From Phycisphaerae bacterium (GTDB taxonomy: Bacteria; Planctomycetota; Phycisphaerae; Phycisphaerales; UBA1924), in the NCBI GenBank assembly GCA_016793805.1, contig JAEUIZ010000049.1:124001-188000 (forward strand): a stretch of 64,000 nt of DNA. The letters run 5' to 3'. The translations under genes were made by a program, and so were the position numbers. The notes under the pieces are model-generated. The model worked only from the letters and a program-made list of their open reading frames with translations. It was not told the origin of the DNA and ran no database searches. Each line of letters begins with the position of its first letter. Position 1 is the stretch's first letter. Shown here piece after piece: positions 33,021 to 40,962 of this stretch.

Positions 33021-35372
33021 ATGTTTCGAGTTCGTCAGTGGGCGGCAATCGTGTCGGTGGTGGCGGCGTGCGGAGCGCTCCCGGCGAGCATCACCACGCC
33101 CGCGCGTGCCGCCGAGGCCTCGATCGCGGTTGTGGTCGACGAGTGGTCGGCGGGAGTGTGGGCTACTGCCGCACGAGGCGATCACAAGGCGCTGCTGGAT
33201 CTGCTGGACAAGGCGCCCGAGGGCAACCCGACGCTGGCCAAGGCGGTCGAGCGATTGAAGGCCGATCTTGCGGCGCGAGACGGGAAGCGTGCGGAAGAGG
33301 CGGCCCGTATCCGGAAGGAACTGGAAGAGACTCTGGCCAAGGACCAGGGTGATCTGGGCCTCTCGCAGGCGTTGCGGTCGGCGGTCGCGCTGAGCCTCGT
33401 CGTCGAAGACAAGGCGTCGGTCCCGCAGGAGCCGCGCATCAAGCAACTCATCCAGGACGCGGACGCGGCGGCCCGTGCGGCCGAGGCTCGCGGCGATTGG
33501 ATCATGGCCAGTGAACTCTACTACCGCCTGCACCTCCTGCTCGAGGAGCACGGGACGTATCGCGACGATGTGTTCCGTGAGCGTCGGCGTCTCGAGATCA
33601 TCCGTCTCTATGCGCCGCAGCGATTCTGGGAGTTGCGGAGCCAGCGGCGGGACGCGGAGATCGCGTGGAACAAGGCCCACCGCAAGCCCGAGGAGCCCAA
33701 GGGCGACCGCCCGGATCGCGAGGATCAGGATGCGAACCAGCCCCTCCCGCCGTATAACCCGACGGGGGACGACTTCCGCCAGAAGTTGAACGGTGTCGAT
33801 GCGGGAATGGTGCTCGAAGCATTGGGCCGCGGCGTGGCGAAGCACGTCGAAAGGACACCAATGGAGAAGGTGCTGCGGAACGCGCTGGACGCGGTGCGCA
33901 CGGTCGTGACGACGACGGACTTGGCCCCGACGTTCGCGGGACTCGCGGACGAGAAGGCCCGGGCCGAGATGCTCCGGTTCCTCGCGGCCGAGGACGAGCG
34001 GATCGCGAAGCGACAGGCCGCCGCGGACAACGCCGACCTGCTCTCGCTCGTGGATCGGCTGATGGACGCCAACGAACGCACGGTGAAGATCCCCAAGGTC
34101 GCGTTGCTCCATGAGTTCGGGAACGGTGGCATGGATGCGCTCGACGAGTTCAGCGCCATCATCTGGCCCGACGAGATCCGCCGATTCAACAAGAACACGC
34201 AGGGCCACTTCTTCGGGGTGGGCATCCAGATCGAGCAGGATCCGCTCGGCAACATCAAGGTCGTGGCCCCGATCGAAGGGACTCCGGCGCACCGCGCGGG
34301 CGTCCGCTCCGGCGACCTCATCAAGAAGGTGAACGGGGCCTCGACGATCGGGTTCACGCTGGATCAGGCCGTGGACAACATCACGGGCCCGCTCGACACG
34401 AAGGTCGTCATCACGCTCGAGCGTGAGGAGATCGGCGAGGACGGCAAGACGACTCGCGCCGAGATCGAGATGCCGCTGGTCCGCGCCCGCATCGAGGTCT
34501 CGACCGTCAAGGGCTGGAAAAAGGCCGGCCCGGGCGAGGATAACTGGGATTGGTTCATGGACCCGGCGAACAAGATCGGGTACGTCCGCATCACCAACTT
34601 TGCCGAGAAGACAGACGGTGAGTTCGATCGCGCGATCTCGCAGATGAAGGCCCAGGGCCTCACCGGGCTGGTGATGGACCTGCGGTTCAACCCCGGCGGG
34701 CTGCTCGACCAGGCCGTGGCGATCTCGAATCGCTTCATCGACCCCTCGACGCCGAATCCGTTCCAGAATCGGATCGTCTCGACGCACCGCAAGGATGGGG
34801 CGGTCGTGGAGAAGCAGACGGCTCGGCGCGCCGCCGCGAGGCTGTCGGGCGTTCCGGTGGTTGTGCTCATCAATGAGGGCTCGGCGTCGGCGAGCGAGAT
34901 CGTCTCGGGCGCGCTGCGCGACTATGCCGGCGCCGACGCGGGCGTGCGCGCGCTGCTGGTTGGCGAGCGGACGTTCGGGAAGGGGAGCGTGCAGAACGTC
35001 TGGCCGTTGCGCGGCGCCGCGGACGCGGCGGTCAAGGTCACAACCAACTACTACCACCTTCCGGGCGGTGCCATGATCCATCGCCTCCCCGCGGCGACGC
35101 GCTGGGGCGTGGATCCGAACCTGACCGTGAACATGCTCCCGCAGCAGATCGCGGACGCGCTCCGCGCGCGCTCGAACTCGGACGTGACGCGGAACGACGG
35201 GAAGCCCGATCCGGCGCGCGTCGAGGCGGAGAAGACCGAGGCGAGCGGGCTGCCCGCGGTCGGGCCGGATCTGCAACTCGAGCACGCGTGGGTGCTGCTG
35301 CTCTCGCAGGTGGCACGCCCGACGAATCAGGCACTCCTCGACCAGCCGACCCCGACGCGGGCGAACCCGTAG
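33021..35372 (+). CDS. S41-family carboxy-terminal processing protease with PDZ domain
   Basis: A 783-residue exported protease. The signal peptide ends near residue 31 (ASITTPARAAEAS). The N-terminal 340 residues are helical and acidic, unlike short CtpA proteins. A PDZ domain follows (HFFGVGIQIEQDPLGNIKVV, residues about 392-475), then the S41 core. Catalytic residues by alignment to Tsp are Ser623 in GSASASE, Lys654 in ERTFGKGSVQ and probably Asp634. It would trim C-termini of periplasmic proteins. A double N-terminal extension with PDZ resembles the Tsp/Prc class. The 239-base upstream gap contains a palindrome GCCCGAT-ATG-ATCGGGC at 32878-32894 with TATGAT inside, a possible promoter or operator. 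Confidence 0.88.
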   Translation: MFRVRQWAAIVSVVAACGALPASITTPARAAEASIAVVVDEWSAGVWATAARGDHKALLDLLDKAPEGNPTLAKAVERLKADLAARDGKRAEEAARIRKELEETLAKDQGDLGLSQALRSAVALSLVVEDKASVPQEPRIKQLIQDADAAARAAEARGDWIMASELYYRLHLLLEEHGTYRDDVFRERRRLEIIRLYAPQRFWELRSQRRDAEIAWNKAHRKPEEPKGDRPDREDQDANQPLPPYNPTGDDFRQKLNGVDAGMVLEALGRGVAKHVERTPMEKVLRNALDAVRTVVTTTDLAPTFAGLADEKARAEMLRFLAAEDERIAKRQAAADNADLLSLVDRLMDANERTVKIPKVALLHEFGNGGMDALDEFSAIIWPDEIRRFNKNTQGHFFGVGIQIEQDPLGNIKVVAPIEGTPAHRAGVRSGDLIKKVNGASTIGFTLDQAVDNITGPLDTKVVITLEREEIGEDGKTTRAEIEMPLVRARIEVSTVKGWKKAGPGEDNWDWFMDPANKIGYVRITNFAEKTDGEFDRAISQMKAQGLTGLVMDLRFNPGGLLDQAVAISNRFIDPSTPNPFQNRIVSTHRKDGAVVEKQTARRAAARLSGVPVVVLINEGSASASEIVSGALRDYAGADAGVRALLVGERTFGKGSVQNVWPLRGAADAAVKVTTNYYHLPGGAMIHRLPAATRWGVDPNLTVNMLPQQIADALRARSNSDVTRNDGKPDPARVEAEKTEASGLPAVGPDLQLEHAWVLLLSQVARPTNQALLDQPTPTRANP

Positions 35373-35484
35373 GCGATGGTTTGCTCCGATTTCGAGCGGA
35401 GGCGGAGGGCATCCGTGCGATGGTCGCGGGCCCCGGCCTTTGCTACTGTTTCGGCGCGATCGGCCCGCCGACGCGCCCGGAGCG

Positions 35485-36639
35485 ATGCCGTTGAGTAGCA
35501 CGATGAGCCCGACCCCGACCCGAAGCCGCCCCGCGTCGAACGTCCGCCCCTCCGCCGATCTGCCCGACGCGACGCTGGTCGGATGGCTGCGGATGATGAC
35601 GCTCATCCGGGAGTTTGAGAACCGCTCGGCCCAGGCGTACCAGCAGGCCAAGATCGGCGGGTTCTGTCACCTCTACACGGGGCAGGAGGCGGTCGCGGTG
35701 GGTACGCTGGGCGCGCTGGAGCCGGACGACCCGGTGGTCCACGCCTATCGCGACCACGGGCACGCGCTGGCCCGAGGCATGGACCCGAAGCACTGCATGG
35801 CGGAGATGTTCGGGAAGATCACGGGCTGCGCCAAGGGCAAGGGCGGCTCGATGCACATGTTCGACAAGCCGCACTGGTTCTTCGGCGGGCACGGGATCGT
35901 CGGCGCCCAGACGCCGCTGGGCGTGGGGCTGGCGTTCGCGGCGAAATACGAGTTGGAGGTGCTCGGCACCGCGCTGTCCAACCCCGGAGTCGATCCCGGC
36001 GCGCCCGCGAAAAAGAAGGTCGCGCTCGCGTTCCTGGGTGACGGCGCCCTGAACCAGGGCGCGCTGCACGAGGCGATGAACCTCGCGGGGCTGTGGAGCC
36101 TGCCCTGCATCTTCATCGTCGAGAACAACGGGTACTCGATGGGCACGTCGATCCACCGCGGGACGACGATGGCCGACGACCTGCTCAAGAAGGCCGACGC
36201 CTACGGGATCCGGGGCGAGGTGATCGACGGGCTGGACATCCTGCGCCTGTACGACGCGTTCAAGCCGCTGGCGGATTGGTGCCGCGCCGAGCAGAAGCCG
36301 GCGTTCGTGGACCTCAAGACGTACCGCTACCTTGGACACTCGATGTCGGACCCGCAGAAGTACCGCACGAAGGACGAGGTGGACCGGTACAAGTCGATGG
36401 ACTCGATCGAGCGGCTCGCCAAGCACCTGATGGAAGAGCGGCGGTGCCTCACGCCCGCGGCGCTCGACGAGATGCACGCCGAACTCCATCGGATCGTGAT
36501 GGAGGCACTGGAGTTCGCGGAGTCGAGCCCCTCGCCCGATCCGGCGACCGAGTTGTATTCCGACGTGCTCGTCAACCCGATGCCGGGGATGAGCCCGATC
36601 CGCGAGTACGTCCACGGCGAGAAGAACCCGCTGCTGTAG
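35485..36639 (+). CDS. pdhA: Pyruvate dehydrogenase E1 component, alpha subunit
   Basis: A 384-residue thiamine-diphosphate enzyme subunit that decarboxylates pyruvate (or a branched 2-oxo acid). Motifs: FCHLYTGQEAVAVG, RDHGHALARGMDP, GKGGSMHMFD, HGIVGAQTPLGVGLA and the ThDP/Mg motif GDGALNQG (185-192) with IVENNGYSMGTS. YRYLGHSMSDPQKYRTKDEV is the phosphorylation-loop region of PdhA. The E1 beta, E2 and E3 genes are not adjacent: the next gene converges on it. ATG 35485 has GGAG only two bases upstream, so ATG 35503 may be the true start. It could also be a 2-oxoisovalerate or acetoin dehydrogenase subunit; the sequence fits PdhA best. Confidence 0.85.
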   Translation: MPLSSTMSPTPTRSRPASNVRPSADLPDATLVGWLRMMTLIREFENRSAQAYQQAKIGGFCHLYTGQEAVAVGTLGALEPDDPVVHAYRDHGHALARGMDPKHCMAEMFGKITGCAKGKGGSMHMFDKPHWFFGGHGIVGAQTPLGVGLAFAAKYELEVLGTALSNPGVDPGAPAKKKVALAFLGDGALNQGALHEAMNLAGLWSLPCIFIVENNGYSMGTSIHRGTTMADDLLKKADAYGIRGEVIDGLDILRLYDAFKPLADWCRAEQKPAFVDLKTYRYLGHSMSDPQKYRTKDEVDRYKSMDSIERLAKHLMEERRCLTPAALDEMHAELHRIVMEALEFAESSPSPDPATELYSDVLVNPMPGMSPIREYVHGEKNPLL

Positions 36640-37447
36640 ACCGGCGATTCGCGGCAACTCTTGATCGTGTTGCGGACTTCGCGCCGAGCCCCGGCGCGGC
36701 TGCGCTTCGCACCGGCGGGCTCTGCGCGCGTCGCGCCTCGCACGCCTTCCCGAAGCGACGGCAGATCGCGTGCTCGCACGTCGCGCCGCGCGCCGGGCAC
36801 GCCGAGCGTCCGTGGGCGATGAGCAGGTGCGACAGCCGGCACCAGGCCTCGCGGGGGAAGAGAGCCATGAGCCGTCGCTCGATCGCCTCCGGGGTCGCCC
36901 CGGCGGGCGCCAGCGCCAGCCGTCGCGAGAGCCGCTGGACGTGGGTATCGACCACAACGCCGTCATTGACGCCAAAGCAGGTCCCGAGGACGACGTTGGC
37001 GGTCTTGCGGGCGACGCCGCGGAGGGCGAGAAGTTCGTGCATGGTTCGTGGGACTTGGCCACCGTGCCGCTCGACGATCGCTCGCATCGACTCGTGGATC
37101 GCGCGGGCCTTGTTGCGGAAGAACCCGAGCGAACGGACGTACGGCTCGATCTCGCCGGGCGAGGCCGCGGCGTAATCGGCTGGCGTGGGAAAGCGTGCGA
37201 AGAGCGCCGGTGTCGCCTTGTTGACCGCGGCATCGGTTGTCTGGGCCGAGAGGATGGTCGCGATGAGCAGTTCGCGCGCGTTCGTGTAGCGCAGAGCGCA
37301 CGTGGCGTTTGGATAGGCCGCATCGAGGGCGGCGAGGAGCCGCCTCGCGCGGGCCCGCTCGGCCGGTGTCGTCTGCGGGAGCGCAAACGGCAGCCCTGTG
37401 ATCGGCGTCTCGTCCGCCCACCGTGACGCGCCGCGGCGGTCGCTCAT
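36572..37447 (-). CDS. nth: Endonuclease III
   Basis: A 291-residue DNA glycosylase/AP lyase for oxidised pyrimidines. The helix-hairpin-helix motif LLALRGVARKTANVVLG holds the catalytic Lys, and VVVDTHVQRLSRRL the catalytic Asp. Four cysteines for a 4Fe-4S cluster follow, spaced C-x6-C-x4-C-x6-C, not the C-x6-C-x2-C-x5-C of E. coli Nth. The protein has about 50 extra Arg/Ser/Gly-rich residues after the last Cys, overlapping the end of pdhA on the other strand by 68 bases. ATG 37447 overlaps the stop of the upstream membrane protein gene. Confidence 0.88.
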   Translation of the reverse strand: MSDRRGASRWADETPITGLPFALPQTTPAERARARRLLAALDAAYPNATCALRYTNARELLIATILSAQTTDAAVNKATPALFARFPTPADYAAASPGEIEPYVRSLGFFRNKARAIHESMRAIVERHGGQVPRTMHELLALRGVARKTANVVLGTCFGVNDGVVVDTHVQRLSRRLALAPAGATPEAIERRLMALFPREAWCRLSHLLIAHGRSACPARGATCEHAICRRFGKACEARRAQSPPVRSAAAPGLGAKSATRSRVAANRRSTAAGSSRRGRTRGSGSSPASG

Positions 37448-38010
37448 CGCTCGGCGCTCCGTCGCGACTCGCTCCCGACGAGCCAGGCGACGATCGCGCC
37501 GAGCACGAGCGCGGCGGTGGCGTACATCACCATGCTGGCACGCGGGTGGAGCGCGTCGAACCGCTCGCGGTGGAGTTGGGCGTCGATCAGCGAGCCCGCG
37601 GCCGCCGCGGACCAGAACGCGCCGAGTTCGGCTCGCATCAACGGGTCGAGCATCGCGAGTTTGCCGACGAGCAGCACGATGGCCAGTCCGATAGCGACCC
37701 ACCCGAGCCGCGTCACAAGGCCCGTCGGCGCCGGGCGTCGGCTGCTCCACAGGCCGGCGACGAGGACGAGCACCGCCGCGACGATCTGGAGCACGTCGCA
37801 GGCGACGAAGACGCGCGCCATGACCATCCCGGCGGCGATGCGATGGTGCTCGCCGGGGTATGCGGTGAACCCCGGCAGCGTCGGGCCGAGTTGCTTCATC
37901 AGCGGGAACGCGATCGCGGCCGTCGCCCCGCTCATGAGGAGCGCCGCGAGCCAGAGTCCCGCGGACGACATCCGAAGCAACGCGGGTCGCGAGCGAGGAG
38001 TGTTGCTCAT
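37444..38010 (-). CDS. Four-helix membrane protein, DUF4149-like
   Basis: A 188-residue membrane protein. Four hydrophobic segments: about residues 14-35 (GLWLAALLMSGATAAIAFPL), 58-82, 92-115 and 155-178. The pattern of an N-terminal helix with FPL, then GEHHRIAAGMVMARVF with two adjacent histidines, resembles DUF4149/TMEM205-type proteins. Function unknown. Its stop overlaps the nth start, and its ATG overlaps the stop of the upstream acetyltransferase, so three genes form one leftward transcript. Confidence 0.6.
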   Translation of the reverse strand: MSNTPRSRPALLRMSSAGLWLAALLMSGATAAIAFPLMKQLGPTLPGFTAYPGEHHRIAAGMVMARVFVACDVLQIVAAVLVLVAGLWSSRRPAPTGLVTRLGWVAIGLAIVLLVGKLAMLDPLMRAELGAFWSAAAAGSLIDAQLHRERFDALHPRASMVMYATAALVLGAIVAWLVGSESRRSAER

Positions 38011-38570
38011 GGGTTGATCCTGTACGCGGGGTCCGGCGGTGTATTTGGGCCAGCGCCCGGGCCGCTTGGCGTGTGTGCGGAGTCGCGCAGCATCCGCTGC
38101 CAGAAGCCCACGTCGTGCCAGTGTCCGAGTTTGTGCCCGGCCTCGCGGAATCGTCCGACGAACTCGAAGCCGAGCGACTCGTGCAGCCGCACCGACGCCT
38201 CGTTCGGAAGCGTCACGCCGCCGATGACGGAGTGGAACCCGCGGCGTCGCAGGTCGTCGATGATCTCGGCGTAGAGCGCCTTGCCCACGCCGCGCCCGCG
38301 GCTGCTTTCCTCGACGTAGATGCCCGCCTCTGCCGTCCACTGGTACGCGGCCCGCGTGCGCCACGGCCCAGCCTTGGCGTACCCGGCGAACCGGCCGTCA
38401 ATCTCCGCGGTCAGCCAGGGGTAGCGATCTCGGCCATCGAGCCACATCCGGGCCATCTCGCCGGGCTCCAGCGGCTCAAACGCGAAGTGGACCGCGGTGG
38501 AGACGATGAACGTGTTCGTGAGGGCGGTCATGGCCTCCATGTCGCGCTCGATGGTGGGGCGGATCCGCAT
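38007..38570 (-). CDS. GNAT-family N-acetyltransferase (phosphinothricin-type)
   Basis: A 187-residue acetyltransferase. The acetyl-CoA site is EESSRGRGVGKALYAEIIDD, with the Q/RxxGxG/A motif. The N-terminus (MRIRPTIERDMEAMTALTN) and IGGVTLPNEASVRLHESLGF resemble PAT/Bar and methionine-sulfoximine acetyltransferases. The true acceptor is unknown. The last 20 residues are Pro/Gly-rich and atypical. Start ATG 38570 fits the family N-terminus; the frame stays open upstream toward truA on the other strand. It is the first gene of the leftward three-gene unit ending in nth. Confidence 0.8.
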   Translation of the reverse strand: MRIRPTIERDMEAMTALTNTFIVSTAVHFAFEPLEPGEMARMWLDGRDRYPWLTAEIDGRFAGYAKAGPWRTRAAYQWTAEAGIYVEESSRGRGVGKALYAEIIDDLRRRGFHSVIGGVTLPNEASVRLHESLGFEFVGRFREAGHKLGHWHDVGFWQRMLRDSAHTPSGPGAGPNTPPDPAYRINP

Positions 38571-38643
38571 GGAGCGATGGTAGGGGTGAGCGTGCCGGCG
38601 GCACCGACGGGCGGCTTGCACGCGGCGCGGGTATCGTCCCCGC

Positions 38644-39621
38644 GTGGCGCGGTTCAAACTCACCCTGGCATACGACGGCACGGGTTTCCACGGCTGGCAG
38701 CGGCAAGAGCCCACGCTCGAGCAGGCGACGCTGACCAACTCGGCGCGATACGTGGATCCGTCGCTGGCGCCGGCTCGCGAGGGCCGCGTCGCGCTGCGGA
38801 CGGTGCAGGCCGTCGTCGAGCGAGCGGTGCGCGAGGTCGTGCGCGAGCCGATCGAACTCGTCGGCGCAAGCCGGACGGATTCGGGCGTGCACGCGCGCGG
38901 GCAGGTGGCGGCGTTCACCTGCGCCGAGGACCGCTGGCCGCCCGAGCGGAGCGCCGACGCGCTGCTCCGCGCGCTGAACTCACGCCTCCCGGACGACGTG
39001 CTGGTACAGGCCGTCGAGCGTGCAACAGAAACGTTCGACCCCGTGAACGACTGCACCAGCAAGGCGTACACCTACGCGCTCCACGTCGCACGCGATCGGC
39101 CCTTGTGGGACCGCCACCTCGTGCACCACATCTGGACCCCACTGGACCTCGAGCGCATGAACGACGCCGCCGCGAGACTTGTGGGCGAGCACGATTTCTC
39201 GGCCTTCGCCGCCGCCGGGCACGGGCGACTCACGACTGTTCGCACCGTGCTGTCGTGCCACGTTCAAGAGGCGAGCGCAATCGAGCCGCACGTTGCGGGC
39301 CGCGCCGCTCGACCGACCATCGCGGAGCACGGCGAGACGGCCCCGGCCTCCGATCTCCGATCGCCGGGCCTCGACGTCCGCCCGCCTCGCCGGCTCACGA
39401 TTCACGTCAGCGGCACGGGGTTCCTGTGGAACATGGTACGAATCATCGCGGGCACGCTGGTCGAGGTGGGCCGAGGGCACATGCCGCCGGAACAGGTGAC
39501 GCGGGCCCTCGCCGAGAGGGACCGGCGGCTGGCCGGCCCAACCCTCCCGCCGACGGGGCTGTGCCTGGAATGGGTGCGGTATGCTGACGATGCGGACGAA
39601 AGCGACGCGCGGAAGCCCTGA
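38644..39621 (+). CDS. truA: tRNA pseudouridine synthase A
   Basis: A 325-residue enzyme modifying U38-U40 in the tRNA anticodon arm. LTLAYDGTGFHGWQRQ and GASRTDSGVHARGQVAAF (catalytic Asp79) are family motifs, and FLWNMVRIIAGTLVEVGRG is the conserved C-terminal motif. It is longer than E. coli TruA (270 residues) because of an insert of about 19 residues before the catalytic helix and one of about 40 residues near 220-262 rich in Pro, Ala and Arg. Start GTG 38644 sits in a 73-base divergent gap from the acetyltransferase. Confidence 0.9.
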   Translation: MARFKLTLAYDGTGFHGWQRQEPTLEQATLTNSARYVDPSLAPAREGRVALRTVQAVVERAVREVVREPIELVGASRTDSGVHARGQVAAFTCAEDRWPPERSADALLRALNSRLPDDVLVQAVERATETFDPVNDCTSKAYTYALHVARDRPLWDRHLVHHIWTPLDLERMNDAAARLVGEHDFSAFAAAGHGRLTTVRTVLSCHVQEASAIEPHVAGRAARPTIAEHGETAPASDLRSPGLDVRPPRRLTIHVSGTGFLWNMVRIIAGTLVEVGRGHMPPEQVTRALAERDRRLAGPTLPPTGLCLEWVRYADDADESDARKP

Positions 39622-39624
39622 CGT

Positions 39625-40962
39625 ATGCGCATCCTCCACATCTCAACGAGGCTGATCCTCGGCGGATCGCAGGAGAACACCGTGCTCTCCTGCGAGGGGC
39701 AGGCTCGCATGGGGCACGAGGTGCATCTCGCCTTTGGGCCCATCTACGGGCCCGAGGGCTCGCTGCTCTCTCGCGTCGAGGCGTTCAACGCGGCCTGCGC
39801 CGCAGGCCGGGAGCGAACACCCTCGGGCGTAGCGGTCCGGCCGATCAGCACGCACGTCGTCGGAAGCCTGGTGCGTGAGATCAACCCGCCGAAGGACGCG
39901 CGAGCCCGGCGCGAGTTGCGGGCGCTCATCGCGTCGTTGGCGCCGGACGTGGTCCACACGCACAGCAGCAAGGCGGGCATCCTCGGGCGCGAGGCGGCGT
40001 GGGCGGTGCGTCCGAGGCCGGGCGTGGTCCACACGATCCACGGCCCACCGTTCATGCCGATGGACGGCAGAGTGATCCGCAGAGCGAAGGTCGCAGCGCT
40101 GAATCTCGCATACACGCTCGCCGAGCGGCGTGCGGCCCGGCGATGCCACGTCATCGTCTCCGTCGCCGACGCGATGACCCGACTCTTCCTCGCCAAGGGG
40201 ATCGGTCGGCCCGAGCAGTACGTCACGGTGCACTCGGGCATGGAAGTCGAGTCGCTGCTTCACGCGGCGCCGAGCGAGGACCGCGATTCGATGCGAGCCC
40301 GTCTCGGCTTCGCGCCGAGCGATGTCGTCGTGGGCACGGTCGCCCGGCTCGCGGAACACAAGGGCCACGACGATCTGCTCGACTCCCTTGCCGACGACCT
40401 TCGCAGCCGGCCCAACCTTCGCCTGCTCTGGGTCGGGGACGGGTGGTGGCGAGCGCGGCTCGTGGCCCGTGCGCGCGGGCTCGGGCTGATCGTGGCCGAG
40501 CGCGACAAGCCCGAACTCGGCAGGAGCGAGGGACACGAACGGGGCGCGGCCACGCCGCCTGGGCCTGCGCACGTCGTCATCACGGGGCTCGTCCCGCCCG
40601 AACGGGTACCCGGGATGCTGCGAGCGATGGACATCCTCGCGCATCCGAGTTATCGCGAGGGCTTGCCGCGAACCGTGCCACAGGCGCTGCTGGCGGGCGT
40701 GCCGCCGGTGGCGTACGACGCCGACGGGACGGGCGAGGCGTGCGTCGATGGCGAGACGGGTCGGCTCGTGCGAGTCGGGGACCGGGCCGGGCTCCGGAGC
40801 GCCTTGCTTGAGTTGGCCGATGACCCGCTGCAGCGCCGCACGCTCGCCGAGCGCGGACGCGAGCGGTGCCGGGAGGTGTTCTCCGCGGCGAGCATGGTCG
40901 AGCGGCTTGAGACGGTGTACTCGCGCGCGGTTGCTCTTGCACGACAGCGGGGTGGCAAGTGA
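39625..40962 (+). CDS. Glycosyltransferase family 4
   Basis: A 445-residue GT-B glycosyltransferase. The N-terminal acceptor domain begins RILHISTRLILGGSQENTVL with the glycine-rich loop. Further landmarks are VVHTHSSKAGILGREAA, VVGTVARLAEHKGHDDLLD and the E-x7-E donor-site region SYREGLPRTVPQALLAGVPP. It adds a sugar from a nucleotide donor to a lipid-linked or surface glycan; details unknown. It starts three bases after the truA stop, so it shares that transcript. Its stop overlaps the next gene (GTGA). Confidence 0.88.
   Translation: MRILHISTRLILGGSQENTVLSCEGQARMGHEVHLAFGPIYGPEGSLLSRVEAFNAACAAGRERTPSGVAVRPISTHVVGSLVREINPPKDARARRELRALIASLAPDVVHTHSSKAGILGREAAWAVRPRPGVVHTIHGPPFMPMDGRVIRRAKVAALNLAYTLAERRAARRCHVIVSVADAMTRLFLAKGIGRPEQYVTVHSGMEVESLLHAAPSEDRDSMRARLGFAPSDVVVGTVARLAEHKGHDDLLDSLADDLRSRPNLRLLWVGDGWWRARLVARARGLGLIVAERDKPELGRSEGHERGAATPPGPAHVVITGLVPPERVPGMLRAMDILAHPSYREGLPRTVPQALLAGVPPVAYDADGTGEACVDGETGRLVRVGDRAGLRSALLELADDPLQRRTLAERGRERCREVFSAASMVERLETVYSRAVALARQRGGK

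Noticed and set aside
30643-33048. An 801-residue minus-strand open frame across three plus-strand genes
   Set aside because: It spans the regulator, membrane protein and ATPase genes and has no recognisable domain. The plus-strand genes have starts, overlaps and Walker motifs.
32805-35651. A 948-residue minus-strand open frame opposite the S41 protease
   Set aside because: The plus strand carries a signal peptide, PDZ domain and catalytic residues. The antisense frame has no such features and is an artefact of high GC.
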